Source: Proales similis (taxonomy: Eukaryota; Rotifera; Eurotatoria; Ploima; Proalidae). Taken from it: a DNA stretch of 64,000 nucleotides. The stretch covers positions 992,001 to 1,056,000 of the forward strand of contig JAGVRJ010000007.1 of assembly GCA_019059635.1 (NCBI GenBank), written 5' to 3'. The translations under genes and the position numbers were made by a program. Positions 1 to 9,267 of this stretch are shown here, in pieces. Below the pieces are notes generated by a model. It did not search any database. It was not told where the DNA came from and worked only from the letters and a program-made list of their open reading frames with translations. Within the stretch, counting starts at the first letter, position 1. Each line of letters begins with the position of its first letter.

Positions 1-42
1 CGTTTTTCCGCCGTTTAGAAAGAAACAGAGCATGCACAAATC

Positions 43-2523
43 ATGAACAACAACTCTTCAATGTGTTGCCAATACGCTGTGCTGCTGCTACTTTTGCTGC
101 TGTCCATCACAGCAGCTCGTGTTAAGTCAGACAACTGGTACTATCAGTTGGCGCTGACTGGAACCAATGGCGCCCAAGTGGACATAAATTGCGGCGCGCA
201 AAGTCACATATGGATTGGCTGGAGCCATTACGGCACTTGGGACCGCCCTCCTCAGCCCAGCAGTGAATACTTTCCCAATGAACAAGACTGCTGGATGAAT
301 TTCACGCGCAAGATAGCCGAACAATGCAACGGCGCGCATCACTGCACTCTATCTGCTCAGTCGACTTACATACACAAGTGCGGCAAGATCAGCGACTACC
401 TCTACGTCACGTACAAGTGCATCAAGCAAGTGGACACGTTCGACATATGCAGCGCGGTCAGCAGACGACGAGTAGAGCCCAATGTCTACATCAAGTCTTC
501 GGACTTTCCGTCCGAGTACGCGCCTAATCTGGACTGTCAGTGCATGATAAGCTCAGAGCACGGCCTCGACCGACTCTCGCTCAAGTTCGAAGTGCTTTGG
601 TTCTCTATGCAAGACAACGATTACTTGGCGTTCGGCGATCGAAACCTCAGTGGTTGGCTGAGCCCCGCCAATGAGATGAAAATCGAAGACGGCAAACTGG
701 CAATGCGTTTTAAAACAGACGACGCTCTGGCCTACAAGGGCTTCTGGCTCAAGTTGACTCAGAGGCCAATTTGCAAGGACGACTGGCAGCTGGTCGGCAA
801 CACGTGCATCAAAGTATTCACAGAAGAACTTGACTGGCGTTCGGCCAATCAGCACTGTCAGCAAATGAAGTCAAATTTGGTTAAAATCGACGACGTCATT
901 GCCGACCAGAAGCTCTCTCAGTACATGGACTCGCGCTATCCGGGCGTGGACACCTACTGGATCGGCTTGCGCAAGTTCGTCGATCAACACAACGAAGAAA
1001 AGTGGATGTGGCCGTTGACGGGCAAGAACTCGACCATCTACCAGGACGTGTCCTGGTGGCCATGGCGGCACCAAGACAACACCGTCGGCTCGACGACCTA
1101 CAATCGAAATCATTGCGCCACTAAGAAGCGGCAAGAAGACGGCTACTTTCCCACAAGCTGCAACTCGGACGTGAGACACAGTTTCGTTTGTCAAAGCGAG
1201 CCAGTGACCCAGTTCGATCGGCCGACCACGTTCGACTTGAGTTGCGGACCCACCGGTCAAGTAGCGTTTTTAGAGCAGACGCCGTTCAAAACCGTATCAA
1301 GTGCCCAGTCGACTGTTTCCTTGCCCCATTTTGCTTCATTTCGCCCAATCGACAACGATCTCATCGACCGAACAACACCCTACTTGGCCGCAGCTGATTT
1401 TCGCGCAAACAACTTTAACAACGAAAACGAAACTCTGAGCAGCGCCGTTTTGCTTGACACAGCCAGCCAAGAGAAACGAGCCGACACTGCGCTGCTGATC
1501 GGTCTAATCTGCGTCCTGGGCGTTCTAATTCTGATTCTCAACATTGGCATTCTTCTGCTTTGCAAGAGCCGAGGCAAACTGTTTTGCAAGAACAAGCGTA
1601 GCAACAGTAGCTCCAACAGCAAAGATGAAATCATTCAAGAATATTTCAACTCGATTGAGTCGGACTCCAAAAGTCGAATGGAAACGGGCGGTTTGCAGTT
1701 CCCCATGCCGCCTGACCAGCCGGGCAAAGCGAACAACCTGGTGAGCGAAAACCAGGTGTTTCTAAACGGAACCACGTTCAGTCGACAGATGGGCGCCAGA
1801 CAGTCGGCCTTCAAACCGTTCGCGCCCGAAAGATTCGACACCAATCCCCGACACATACTATTGGCCTCGCAGTCCCAGCTTCAACAACTTCAGCAACAGC
1901 CGCAGTCGCACGTAGTCCATCGTCTCGATGATCATCAATATGACAAAATGAACCACGTCATCTCTCGCATGGGCCAAATGGTCGATTGTGGCGATCAGTA
2001 CGCTCACACGTACGAGTCATTGGACGCCATTCCGCCTCATTCGGCCGCCATGCTCGCCGCTGGCCTGAACCAGTGCAATTATCGAACAGTATTGGGCGAA
2101 GAAGGTCTGTTGTTGCAGCGGTCAAATTTAACCAATGAGACGAACATTTCGAGCTCGTCGTCCTCTTCTGGCACCTCGTCCACGCATCAAATACTTCGGG
2201 GCGCACACCAGTCAACGCTGATCAGACTGCCCAACGCCAATTTCAATCTTGTAAATAACTCGTCCAACAACTGCTTTCAGTTCGACGCGCATCACATATC
2301 GCCAACGAGCCTGGCCCCCAACCAGGCGCCTCTTGGCTCGTGGAGTCCCGACTCGGCTTATTACAGTTCTATTCCCACATTGGCCAACTACGCCCTCAAG
2401 CCTTCGGTAGGCGTCGAACTCTCGTACCCGCAGAAATACGCACAGTCACAGCAGCAGCAGCACCAGCCGCAGCAGCTTTCGTTCAGCTCAGCCGCTTTTC
2501 GGGAAGATTCCCATCTGGTCTAA
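43..2523 (+). CDS. SUEL lectin / CUB / C-type lectin transmembrane receptor
   Basis: Single-exon ORF of 826 aa. A hydrophobic leucine-rich stretch at residues 12-24 looks like a signal peptide. It is followed by a galactose-binding SUEL-type lectin domain (about 38-127), a CUB domain (about 137-241) and a C-type lectin domain starting at CKDDWQLVGNTC (about 242-386). One membrane helix (about 482-506) leads into a long cytoplasmic tail of some 320 aa, rich in Ser and Gln and ending in a Gln run. Cysteines fall where these domains need them. The order predicts a type I surface receptor binding glycans. The family is recognised only by domains; I cannot name an orthologue. Another start codon lies seven residues in. 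Because the ATG is only 42 nt from the window edge, upstream exons cannot be excluded. The gene converges on the minus-strand gene that follows. Confidence 0.85.
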   Translation: MNNNSSMCCQYAVLLLLLLLSITAARVKSDNWYYQLALTGTNGAQVDINCGAQSHIWIGWSHYGTWDRPPQPSSEYFPNEQDCWMNFTRKIAEQCNGAHHCTLSAQSTYIHKCGKISDYLYVTYKCIKQVDTFDICSAVSRRRVEPNVYIKSSDFPSEYAPNLDCQCMISSEHGLDRLSLKFEVLWFSMQDNDYLAFGDRNLSGWLSPANEMKIEDGKLAMRFKTDDALAYKGFWLKLTQRPICKDDWQLVGNTCIKVFTEELDWRSANQHCQQMKSNLVKIDDVIADQKLSQYMDSRYPGVDTYWIGLRKFVDQHNEEKWMWPLTGKNSTIYQDVSWWPWRHQDNTVGSTTYNRNHCATKKRQEDGYFPTSCNSDVRHSFVCQSEPVTQFDRPTTFDLSCGPTGQVAFLEQTPFKTVSSAQSTVSLPHFASFRPIDNDLIDRTTPYLAAADFRANNFNNENETLSSAVLLDTASQEKRADTALLIGLICVLGVLILILNIGILLLCKSRGKLFCKNKRSNSSSNSKDEIIQEYFNSIESDSKSRMETGGLQFPMPPDQPGKANNLVSENQVFLNGTTFSRQMGARQSAFKPFAPERFDTNPRHILLASQSQLQQLQQQPQSHVVHRLDDHQYDKMNHVISRMGQMVDCGDQYAHTYESLDAIPPHSAAMLAAGLNQCNYRTVLGEEGLLLQRSNLTNETNISSSSSSSGTSSTHQILRGAHQSTLIRLPNANFNLVNNSSNNCFQFDAHHISPTSLAPNQAPLGSWSPDSAYYSSIPTLANYALKPSVGVELSYPQKYAQSQQQQHQPQQLSFSSAAFREDSHLV

Positions 2524-2704
2524 CTGGCCCAAGTGACATCCCCCTCTGTCTGCGTGGCAATCATCCAACAGCCGTTTCGTTCGATCGTTATTTTTCTTTT
2601 TATTTTATTCAATACTCGTTTCGATTCATGTTTGCTTTCCCATTTGTTCTACGCAATTCAAAATGTCTGACGTCTGTACGTTTGTCTCTCTATTTAACGT
2701 CGAG

Positions 2705-2710
2705 AATAAA
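2705..2710 (+). promoter_or_regulatory. poly(A) signal of the lectin receptor gene
   Basis: AATAAA lies 180 nt after the stop codon of the lectin receptor and about 30 nt before the convergent stop codon of the next gene. Confidence 0.6.
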
Positions 2711-2736
2711 TTTTTTAATATTCAACAAAATTTCAG

Positions 2737-5288
2737 CTAATTTTCATCTTCTTCGTCTGATAAAGCCTGGTCTCCGTCATCTGGCCTGGCCTGGCTCTCC
2801 CAGTCGGTGTCCGGCTTGAGCTTTCGAATCGTGAAGCCGATCATCTGGTTTATTTTGTCTTCGATTGCGTCCGGAAGGAATTCGAGCTTGGGTCGAATTT
2901 TGTTCTCGTGATACGAGTCGAGCAGCATATAGAGCAGGTCCGGATACTTTTCTTTGAACTCAACAATCATCTCTTTTGGCGAGTTGAAGCTCACGTTGCA
3001 GTTGTTGAACAACTCGATCACGCGCTGGAACACCACTTTAATCTGATTGAGGTAGTTGGCGCCGTTGCTCAGCTTGTAAATGAAATGAAGCGAGCAGTAT
3101 TTGCGAATAATGCGCGAGCACTCGTCGATATGGCCGGCCAACGGGTAAATTAGATCCTCTTCGTTCTTGAATAGCAAAATCAAATAGCAGAGGACGGTTT
3201 CAATTTTCTTCATCATCTCGGCCACCCGTTCGACCTCAGTGAACACATAGACCGAGTTCTTCAGCTCGTCTTTCTCCTCTTTGAGCATTTTGGCGTCGTT
3301 CCACTCGGGCGCATCCGGTCGTCGCACGTTCATCACCATTTTATCAAGCGCCGCAAAGCGACTGTGCTTCCTCTCCGACATCTCCAGCTCCTCGTCGTTG
3401 GCCATGCTCACTTCATTTCGCTCTTCTGCCGAGCCGGCTGCATGGCCACTCGCCTCGTGAATCTCTTCTGAATCGCCTGACCATTTCGACGTCTGGATAC
3501 TGACGAGAAAGCTTCCTGCCGCGTTCGAGCTCCCGTCTTGAGCCTCTTCTTCCTCCTGGTCTTTTTCCGGCTTCTTATCTTCGTCATTGTCCCAACTGAT
3601 CTGGTCTGTGCTGATCTCTAGGCCGGCGAGTTCTTTTTTAAGTTCGGCCAATTCGTGTCGATTAATGTGATCGTGAACGTATTCATCGTCTTTCTCGTCT
3701 TTTTCCGATTTCTCTGATTTTTCATCCGCTTCCGACGCAGAGTCCACATTTTTACTTCGGCTCTTGATCATTCCGATGAGAACATTGCCCGGTCCGGCCT
3801 CATCTCCGCTGCTGCCTCTTCTGCTTTCGTTCGAGTCTATTTCGTTCAGTTTAGACTGGCAGGCGTTTTCACCGATTTCTGATTCTGACTCGTCTGCGTC
3901 CTGCGCTCGGTCGTCACTTTCTTGACCGATTTTGGCATTTATTAAAAAATTGCCGAATGCCGGATTGCGATCGTCGCTCTTTGTCTCGGTCTGATCGTGC
4001 TCGTCATCGTCCTCGGTTCCTACTTTGTTTTGGACGAGAAAGTTGCCGAACGCCGGATTGATTGGCTCTGACTCTTTCTGATTGCTCAGGGACGCGCGTC
4101 GCTGGCTTTTTTCATTTATGTCGCCCTGCGCCTTCTCAACCAGAGCGGCAAAGTCTTCCTCGAGCATCTCAATCGACTTGTAAAAGTTCTCAAACGAAAT
4201 GATGAGACGACGCACGGCTGGCGCTCGGCTTTCGAAAATGTTCGACTTGTTCTGAATTTTCTCGGTGATCACCATCAGACCCCAGCGCTTGCTTCGTTTG
4301 TCCAGGCGTTTGTCTTTACCGTCGCCCAGAATCGATGAGATTTTGTTTATAAAGCCCTCCAGCAATTCGATCAGTTTGGACAGCTTGTCGCCGAGATTGA
4401 GATCGACCAGAATGAACTTGCAGAACACTTCCATGATGTTGGCTATGAAGTCCGCGACTTTGACCAGCCCGTACTCGCCAATTAATCGATCGATTGCTTC
4501 GACTAAATTGTCAAACTTTTTCAACGTGAACGCCGTGCACGGCCCAATCAAGAAGCAGTTGTTTTTGAACTTGGTTGCCAAGTCGATGGCGCTGTTTATC
4601 TGATCGTTTATCGACTTCATCAGATTTGGCCGCTCTTGAAACACGACGAACGCCAATGACATGACCGACTTTTGCCATCCAAACGCAAGTAGCGATTAAG
4701 CCTTTTGTCGGCCAGGCGCAGAGCAATTACTACAAACCTCGTAAATTTGAATGGTTGTGTAGAAAGGCTTGAACTCGCTTCTTTCTGTGAGTTGCGCGTT
4801 GGCCATGGCTTCATAGAATTTCTTCAAGAATCGAATGTCACTTTAGACAAGGTATTCTTTAAACCAGAGAGACAGTGCCTTACTCGGATTGTGTCGAAAT
4901 GCTCGATCAGCAGGAGAGTTTCCTCTTTCATGCGAACGCCGTCGTCAACCGAAGGCAGCAGATTCAGAACCTTCGTTTGTGCATTACTTTCAGTAGTCAG
5001 TCAACCAGGCGGGCCAGGTTCAGCAGTTACTTTTTTGCTCCAATGGTTCAGCTCGTTGGGGCTGAGCCGTTGGAACAAGCTCGTGTCTCGATCGCTCTGA
5101 TTTGATTGTATCGCATTTTGAAATATTTCCTTTATCTGTTCAAAAAATCTCATTGTCTGAAAACTGGCTAGATCAGTCTCGAACGAGGCTACCTTGTCTA
5201 TGTTGGGCGTTTTTATCTCTTGGCGACTGAAGCAGCATGAAAACAGGCTTATCGACCAGTTGGACTTCTCCTGTCCCGTATCCATCAT
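2737..5288 (-). CDS. Unrecognised paralog A (767 aa, five exons, acidic insert)
   Basis: Spliced model on the minus strand: exons 5288-5193, 5135-5031, 4970-4884, 4821-4738 and 4668-2737. All junctions are GT-AG and phase 0; introns are 57-69 nt. I do not recognise the family. It is mostly helical, with an N-terminal segment holding a Cys pair (FSCCF) then TPNIDK, a hydrophobic core in the last exon starting VMSLAFVVF, and a C-terminal block with ILLFKNEEDLIYPL and CSLHFIYKLSNG. Between these lies a roughly 250-residue acidic low-complexity insert containing repeated motifs of the type NPAFGNFLV. The neighbour at 5684-7398 is a paralog with the same exon plan but lacks most of this insert. 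The start is the ATG at 5288; the longer open frame upstream has only a TTG. No signal peptide is evident. Function unknown. Confidence 0.8.
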
Positions 5289-5683
5289 GCGACTTGCTCG
5301 CTGCCTTTTCGCCAACTCGGCTTTCTTTTCCCTTCTCTCCTCACTTCAAATACCGAAGCAATGAAGCATGCAGTCGATTTTAGATCTCTGAACGCATCAG
5401 TTGGCAAACAATGGCGTCTAGATCTCGCTTTGCTCCTAAAAGCTCATCACCAACTCATCATTTAGATTCTCTACTCGCTCCTTTGTCTCTTTTACCAAGC
5501 GCCTCGTCAAGCCCGAAACAACTGATTATCGGCTTAAATTTCATTTTATTTATTTTTTAAATAGAAAATGGGAACAATCAATGCAATCTAAACTAGTTCA
5601 AAGTAGTTTCGATCAAAGCGCCGATTTTCACCTCGCTGCCGCTCAAAGTGTGTCGATGATGCACGAGTGATTGGTTGAGGTAT
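5289..5683. other. Spacer between the tandem paralogs
   Basis: About 395 nt separate the start of paralog A from the stop of paralog B. The part next to paralog B holds overlapping minus-strand AATAAA signals. The rest must contain the promoter of paralog A; I see no TATA box and no coding potential. Confidence 0.5.
5545..5554 (-). promoter_or_regulatory. poly(A) signal of paralog B
   Basis: Two overlapping AATAAA hexamers on the minus strand (TTTATTTATT on the plus strand), about 130 nt after the paralog B stop codon. Confidence 0.6.
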
Positions 5684-7398
5684 TTAGAAGAGTTGTTTAA
5701 AGTCGGAAAAGCCTTTCTTGAAAATGTCGGAGAATTCGAAGCCGCGCTTGATTTTGTCAGCCACAGACGAGTCGCAGATTAGCAAGAGCAGCTTTGGATA
5801 CCTTTCTTTCAGCTCGGTGAGAAACTCGGACGGCGAGTTGAGTTGAAGTCGAGAGTTGTTGAGAAGGTCGATTATTCGCCGAATCATCGCCCTCAGCTTG
5901 CTCAAGTAGTTCTTGCCGCAGATGATCTTGTAGATCGGATGGAGGCTGCAGAACTTTTCAATTATTCGCGTCGACTCGTCCACGCAGTCCAGAAGCGGGT
6001 TGAGAACTTGATCTTCGTTTTTGAAAAGCAGAATTCCGTACGTGAGCAGAACTTCGACCTTTTGAAATATTCGACCCATTGAATTGACCTCTTCCAGGGC
6101 AGAGAGCTGCCGGTCGACAATCTGGGCGGAGAGCAGCGGCTTGGCTTCTTTCTTTGAATACTCGGTCATGTCGTCGGAAATGACCACGTCGTCGTCGGTC
6201 TGCTCTTGGTCGTTGTTCTGTCGTCGCTGCTGTAGTTGCTGCTGCTCCAATTGCATGTTTTCTAAATCATCGTCGATTTTCTCAATCGCCAAAAACAGCT
6301 TCTCAAACGAATTGACTGTGCGGCCAACGATGGGCGACTCTTCTTCGAAGCTCGAAAGTTTCGCATGAATTCGCTTTGTCACACTCAATGGCGCCCATTT
6401 CTTTTCTCGCTCGACGTCCGGCACCGCATCGCCCAGCAAAGCCTTCAGCGGGCTTGTAATACGCTTCACGGCCGACTGAATCGTGTCGGCGATTGCGCTC
6501 AGTTTTGTTACGTCCGACAAATCAAGATCGACGAATACACACAATACTTCAATGATGGAGACGAAAAACTCGGTCACTCCGACAAGGCCGAGCTGGCCGA
6601 TTTTCTCGTCGATTGTGATCAATATGGTCTTGAAATGACGCAGGATGGTGATGCCCGCGCAGATCGACACCACGCATCCACCGGCGGCGTAACGCTCAAT
6701 CTCGCTTGTTGCCTTGCTCATCTGGGAGGAGACTGATTGCATCACTTCTGGATGCTCGCGGAATAGCACAAAGCTAATTGACATGACGCACTTGACGAAC
6801 AGAAACGCTTTTCTCACTTGTCACTTGATCAGTTCAGGACCAATTTACCTCGTAGATTTGCATTGAATTGAAAATGGCATCGATGATTGGCGACGGCTCG
6901 AATCCAGCGTCGACGTACTTTGCATAGAATTTCTTTATTTCCGAACCAATGTGAGAGAGTTAAGGCCCGATAGACAGAGAGAGAGAGAAAAAGACAGTTT
7001 ACCTTGATCGCACCGAAATGAGACACGACATCTTTAGAGTGCTGGTCTGACTCGTCACTCACATTCGGTAGAAATTTGAGAATCTTGATGAGTTAAGCGA
7101 ACAAGTGTTGCTGAGAGAGAGAGAGAGGCGGAAAGGAAAGGAAAGTACGAGTTGGGTCCATCGACAGAGCTCTTTGGCATTCACGCGCTCGATAACAGAA
7201 ACGTCGGTTTGATTTGGGTCTTCGTTTCTTAATCGGTCCAGAAGCTCTTTGATCTATTTGTTTTTGATTTGAGCAAAACGAACGATTTCAGGCCAGAAAG
7301 TGAGAAACCTTATCAATGTTGGGCGTGTCAGGAATGTCGTCTGCGTTCGGACAGAAAGGCAAGCAAGTGAGTAGACGAGCAAGGCCTTTATCGCTCAT
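5684..7398 (-). CDS. Unrecognised paralog B (488 aa, five exons)
   Basis: Spliced model on the minus strand: exons 7398-7309, 7253-7149, 7083-7003, 6932-6849 and 6790-5684. All junctions are GT-AG and phase 0; introns are about 55-70 nt. It is the tandem copy of the gene at 2737-5288. Exon 2 is 105 nt and exon 4 is 84 nt in both, and they share TPNIDK at the end of exon 1, the exon 4 end IYE, VMS(I/L)xFV at the start of exon 5, LLFKNE, CSLHxIYK and L(N/S)SPxE. A short Gln-rich linker replaces the long acidic insert of copy A. The ATG at 7398 gives an N-terminus with a Cys-containing stretch (LLTCLPFCP). The family is not recognised and no function can be assigned. GA microsatellites sit in its introns. 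Confidence 0.8.
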
Positions 7399-7881
7399 TT
7401 CAATCAACAACAACAAAAAAAAAGAAACTCAAGTGAGCTCGATTCAATTCAGTAGAACGTTGGCTGCACCTAGGCCTACGCGGCTATTCATCTCCTAATA
7501 TCACCATAACTCAACAAAAGTTAGTCATAATCGACTATGAAAGCTCGCAAATTATGCCTTCACCGTTTTAGAAAGGTAATGAAAATTATTCAGTTGATTC
7601 ACCCGCAACGCAGCTCAAGTGCTTCCAAACACGGCCGAGCTCGAATAAACGCAACACAGTCGACCTCTCTCTACCCAGCACCTTTCTGATTGCCCCCTCT
7701 CCACTTTCCATCCATTTTTTCTGCCTTGTTTTTCTTTCTCTCTCTCTCTCTCTCGAATTTAGTTATACTCAACCGATGCTAGCAAACAAGCCAACGCTTA
7801 GCAAAGATAAAGCCGATCAGCGCACTCTCTACTTTTTATTCTCACATGCTCGTCTCGACTAGGCTACAAAAAACCAGGAGC
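7399..7881. other. Intergenic spacer with CT microsatellite
   Basis: About 480 nt between the start of paralog B and the mARC-like stop codon. It holds a (TC)n run at about 7736-7754 and T-rich sequence. No gene is supported. Confidence 0.5.
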
Positions 7882-8968
7882 TCATGCTCGAGCCAGGATC
7901 TTGTCTCCACACTTGATTTCGCCTTCTAAGCTATCTGGAACCAAATGAATGCCCAGGCGCGGCGAGGATCCGTAAGCATCCACATCGCAGCGAAACCTTG
8001 AGTTCACGTTGATTTCGGCCTGCGTTCATTCTTTTGTCTCAAATTACTTTTGCAGAGTCTTGAACGGCTCCTGCTCGGGATCTTTGATGCCCGTCTCTGG
8101 GTCTACGGTTGTTAATCGACATCGAGTGCAGTCTCTGACCTTTAAAAACTCCACATCTCCGATCTGAATCTTGCTCCACTTGTCCTGGGCCGCTCCAATG
8201 TGTCAATCAGTCAAGTCAATCGAAGTGAATTCTGAATTAAACATACCTCTGAATAGGCAGGACAATTTTGGGCGAAAAGGTTGGGGCGAAAATTTCGAAC
8301 AGAGACCTTCTTCTTTTCCAGTCTCGAGTTTAAATCAACAATTGACTGCTCAGAAATGAGCATAAATGAGCTGAAATCAGCATAAACGGTCTCGTCGTTT
8401 TCTCTTGACCCATTCAGGGCCGTGTCGTTCTCTTTCATTTTGCGGGGCGTCAAATTGTCCATGAATACAACCAGACTGAGGCCCTCTTTTTCAAGGAATT
8501 CGCAGAACCATTGACCAACATTGTCCGGATAAACGATTCCATCAATTTGCTGTTTCCAGACTCTGCTCGCATTTCAGGCTGAGAACAGACTATGGTTGGT
8601 TAGAGAGCAGCTTGCCTGCAATTTTTCTTTGCACCGGTGCATTCGAGAGGAATCTCTATTTCCTCCATATTCGGAGCAGACAAGACCAAGCAATTGTTTC
8701 CCAATTGCACCTCTATGAGCGCCATGCGCGGCAACTGTCTTTGAGTCTGAAATGATCCGTCGGAGTTAACCACCATCCACTTTCTTCTCAGAATGGTCAG
8801 CTTCCGCAGTGGAGAGAACAGAAACTCTTAAAAGTACCTGTCTCGGACACGCTTATCGAGTGGATGAGCGAGACCAGTCGGAGTGACAATAGCTCGGTCA
8901 AGTCTAATGCCTTTAAGTGACTTGATCGGGTAAATGAAAATATCCTTGATCGTTGCCAGTTCGGTCAT
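7882..8968 (-). CDS. mARC: MOSC-domain amidoxime-reducing component (mARC-like)
   Basis: Five exons on the minus strand: 8968-8838, 8783-8616, 8562-8247, 8184-8048 and 7996-7882, joined in phase to give 288 aa. The N-terminal MOSC beta-barrel starts IKDIFIYPIKSLKGIRLDRA and continues RKWMVVNSDG. The MOSC core includes SVRNFRPNL, then IQIGDVEFLKVRDCTRCRL and TTVDPETG, which matches the cysteine-containing block that carries the molybdenum cofactor in mARC proteins. It ends with GIHLVP and a GEIKCGDKIL strand. The family reduces N-hydroxylated compounds with cytochrome b5 at the outer mitochondrial membrane. The membrane helix that normally precedes the barrel is missing from this model, so an upstream exon or a soluble form is possible. 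The second intron needs a GC donor (AG|GCAAG), as GT options break the frame. Confidence 0.85.
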
Positions 8969-9267
8969 TTTTGCTTATTTGCTGATTTTGGCCTTGAATT
9001 TCGACTTTTCCTCAGTGTTGCGCTAATAATTATGCACGTCTTGTTTGGATAAATTTCAAACTCATTTCTTACATTCATTCAATTGAGAAAGAGAAAGTGG
9101 GCGGGGAATGGGAGCGAAGCAAAAGATTGGAAATTTTCAAAAAGAGAAGAAGCTTGGACTTTGAATATTTATTCACTTTTATTAAATGATCCCGAAGCGA
9201 CCAAAATAGACCACGAAATTTGGATAGAATCGACACAAGGAAAAATTAGCAACGCAAGTTTTTACAG

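Noticed and set aside
5289-5315. Longer start for paralog A
   Set aside because: The first codon there is TTG; the ATG at 5288 gives an N-terminus equivalent to paralog B.
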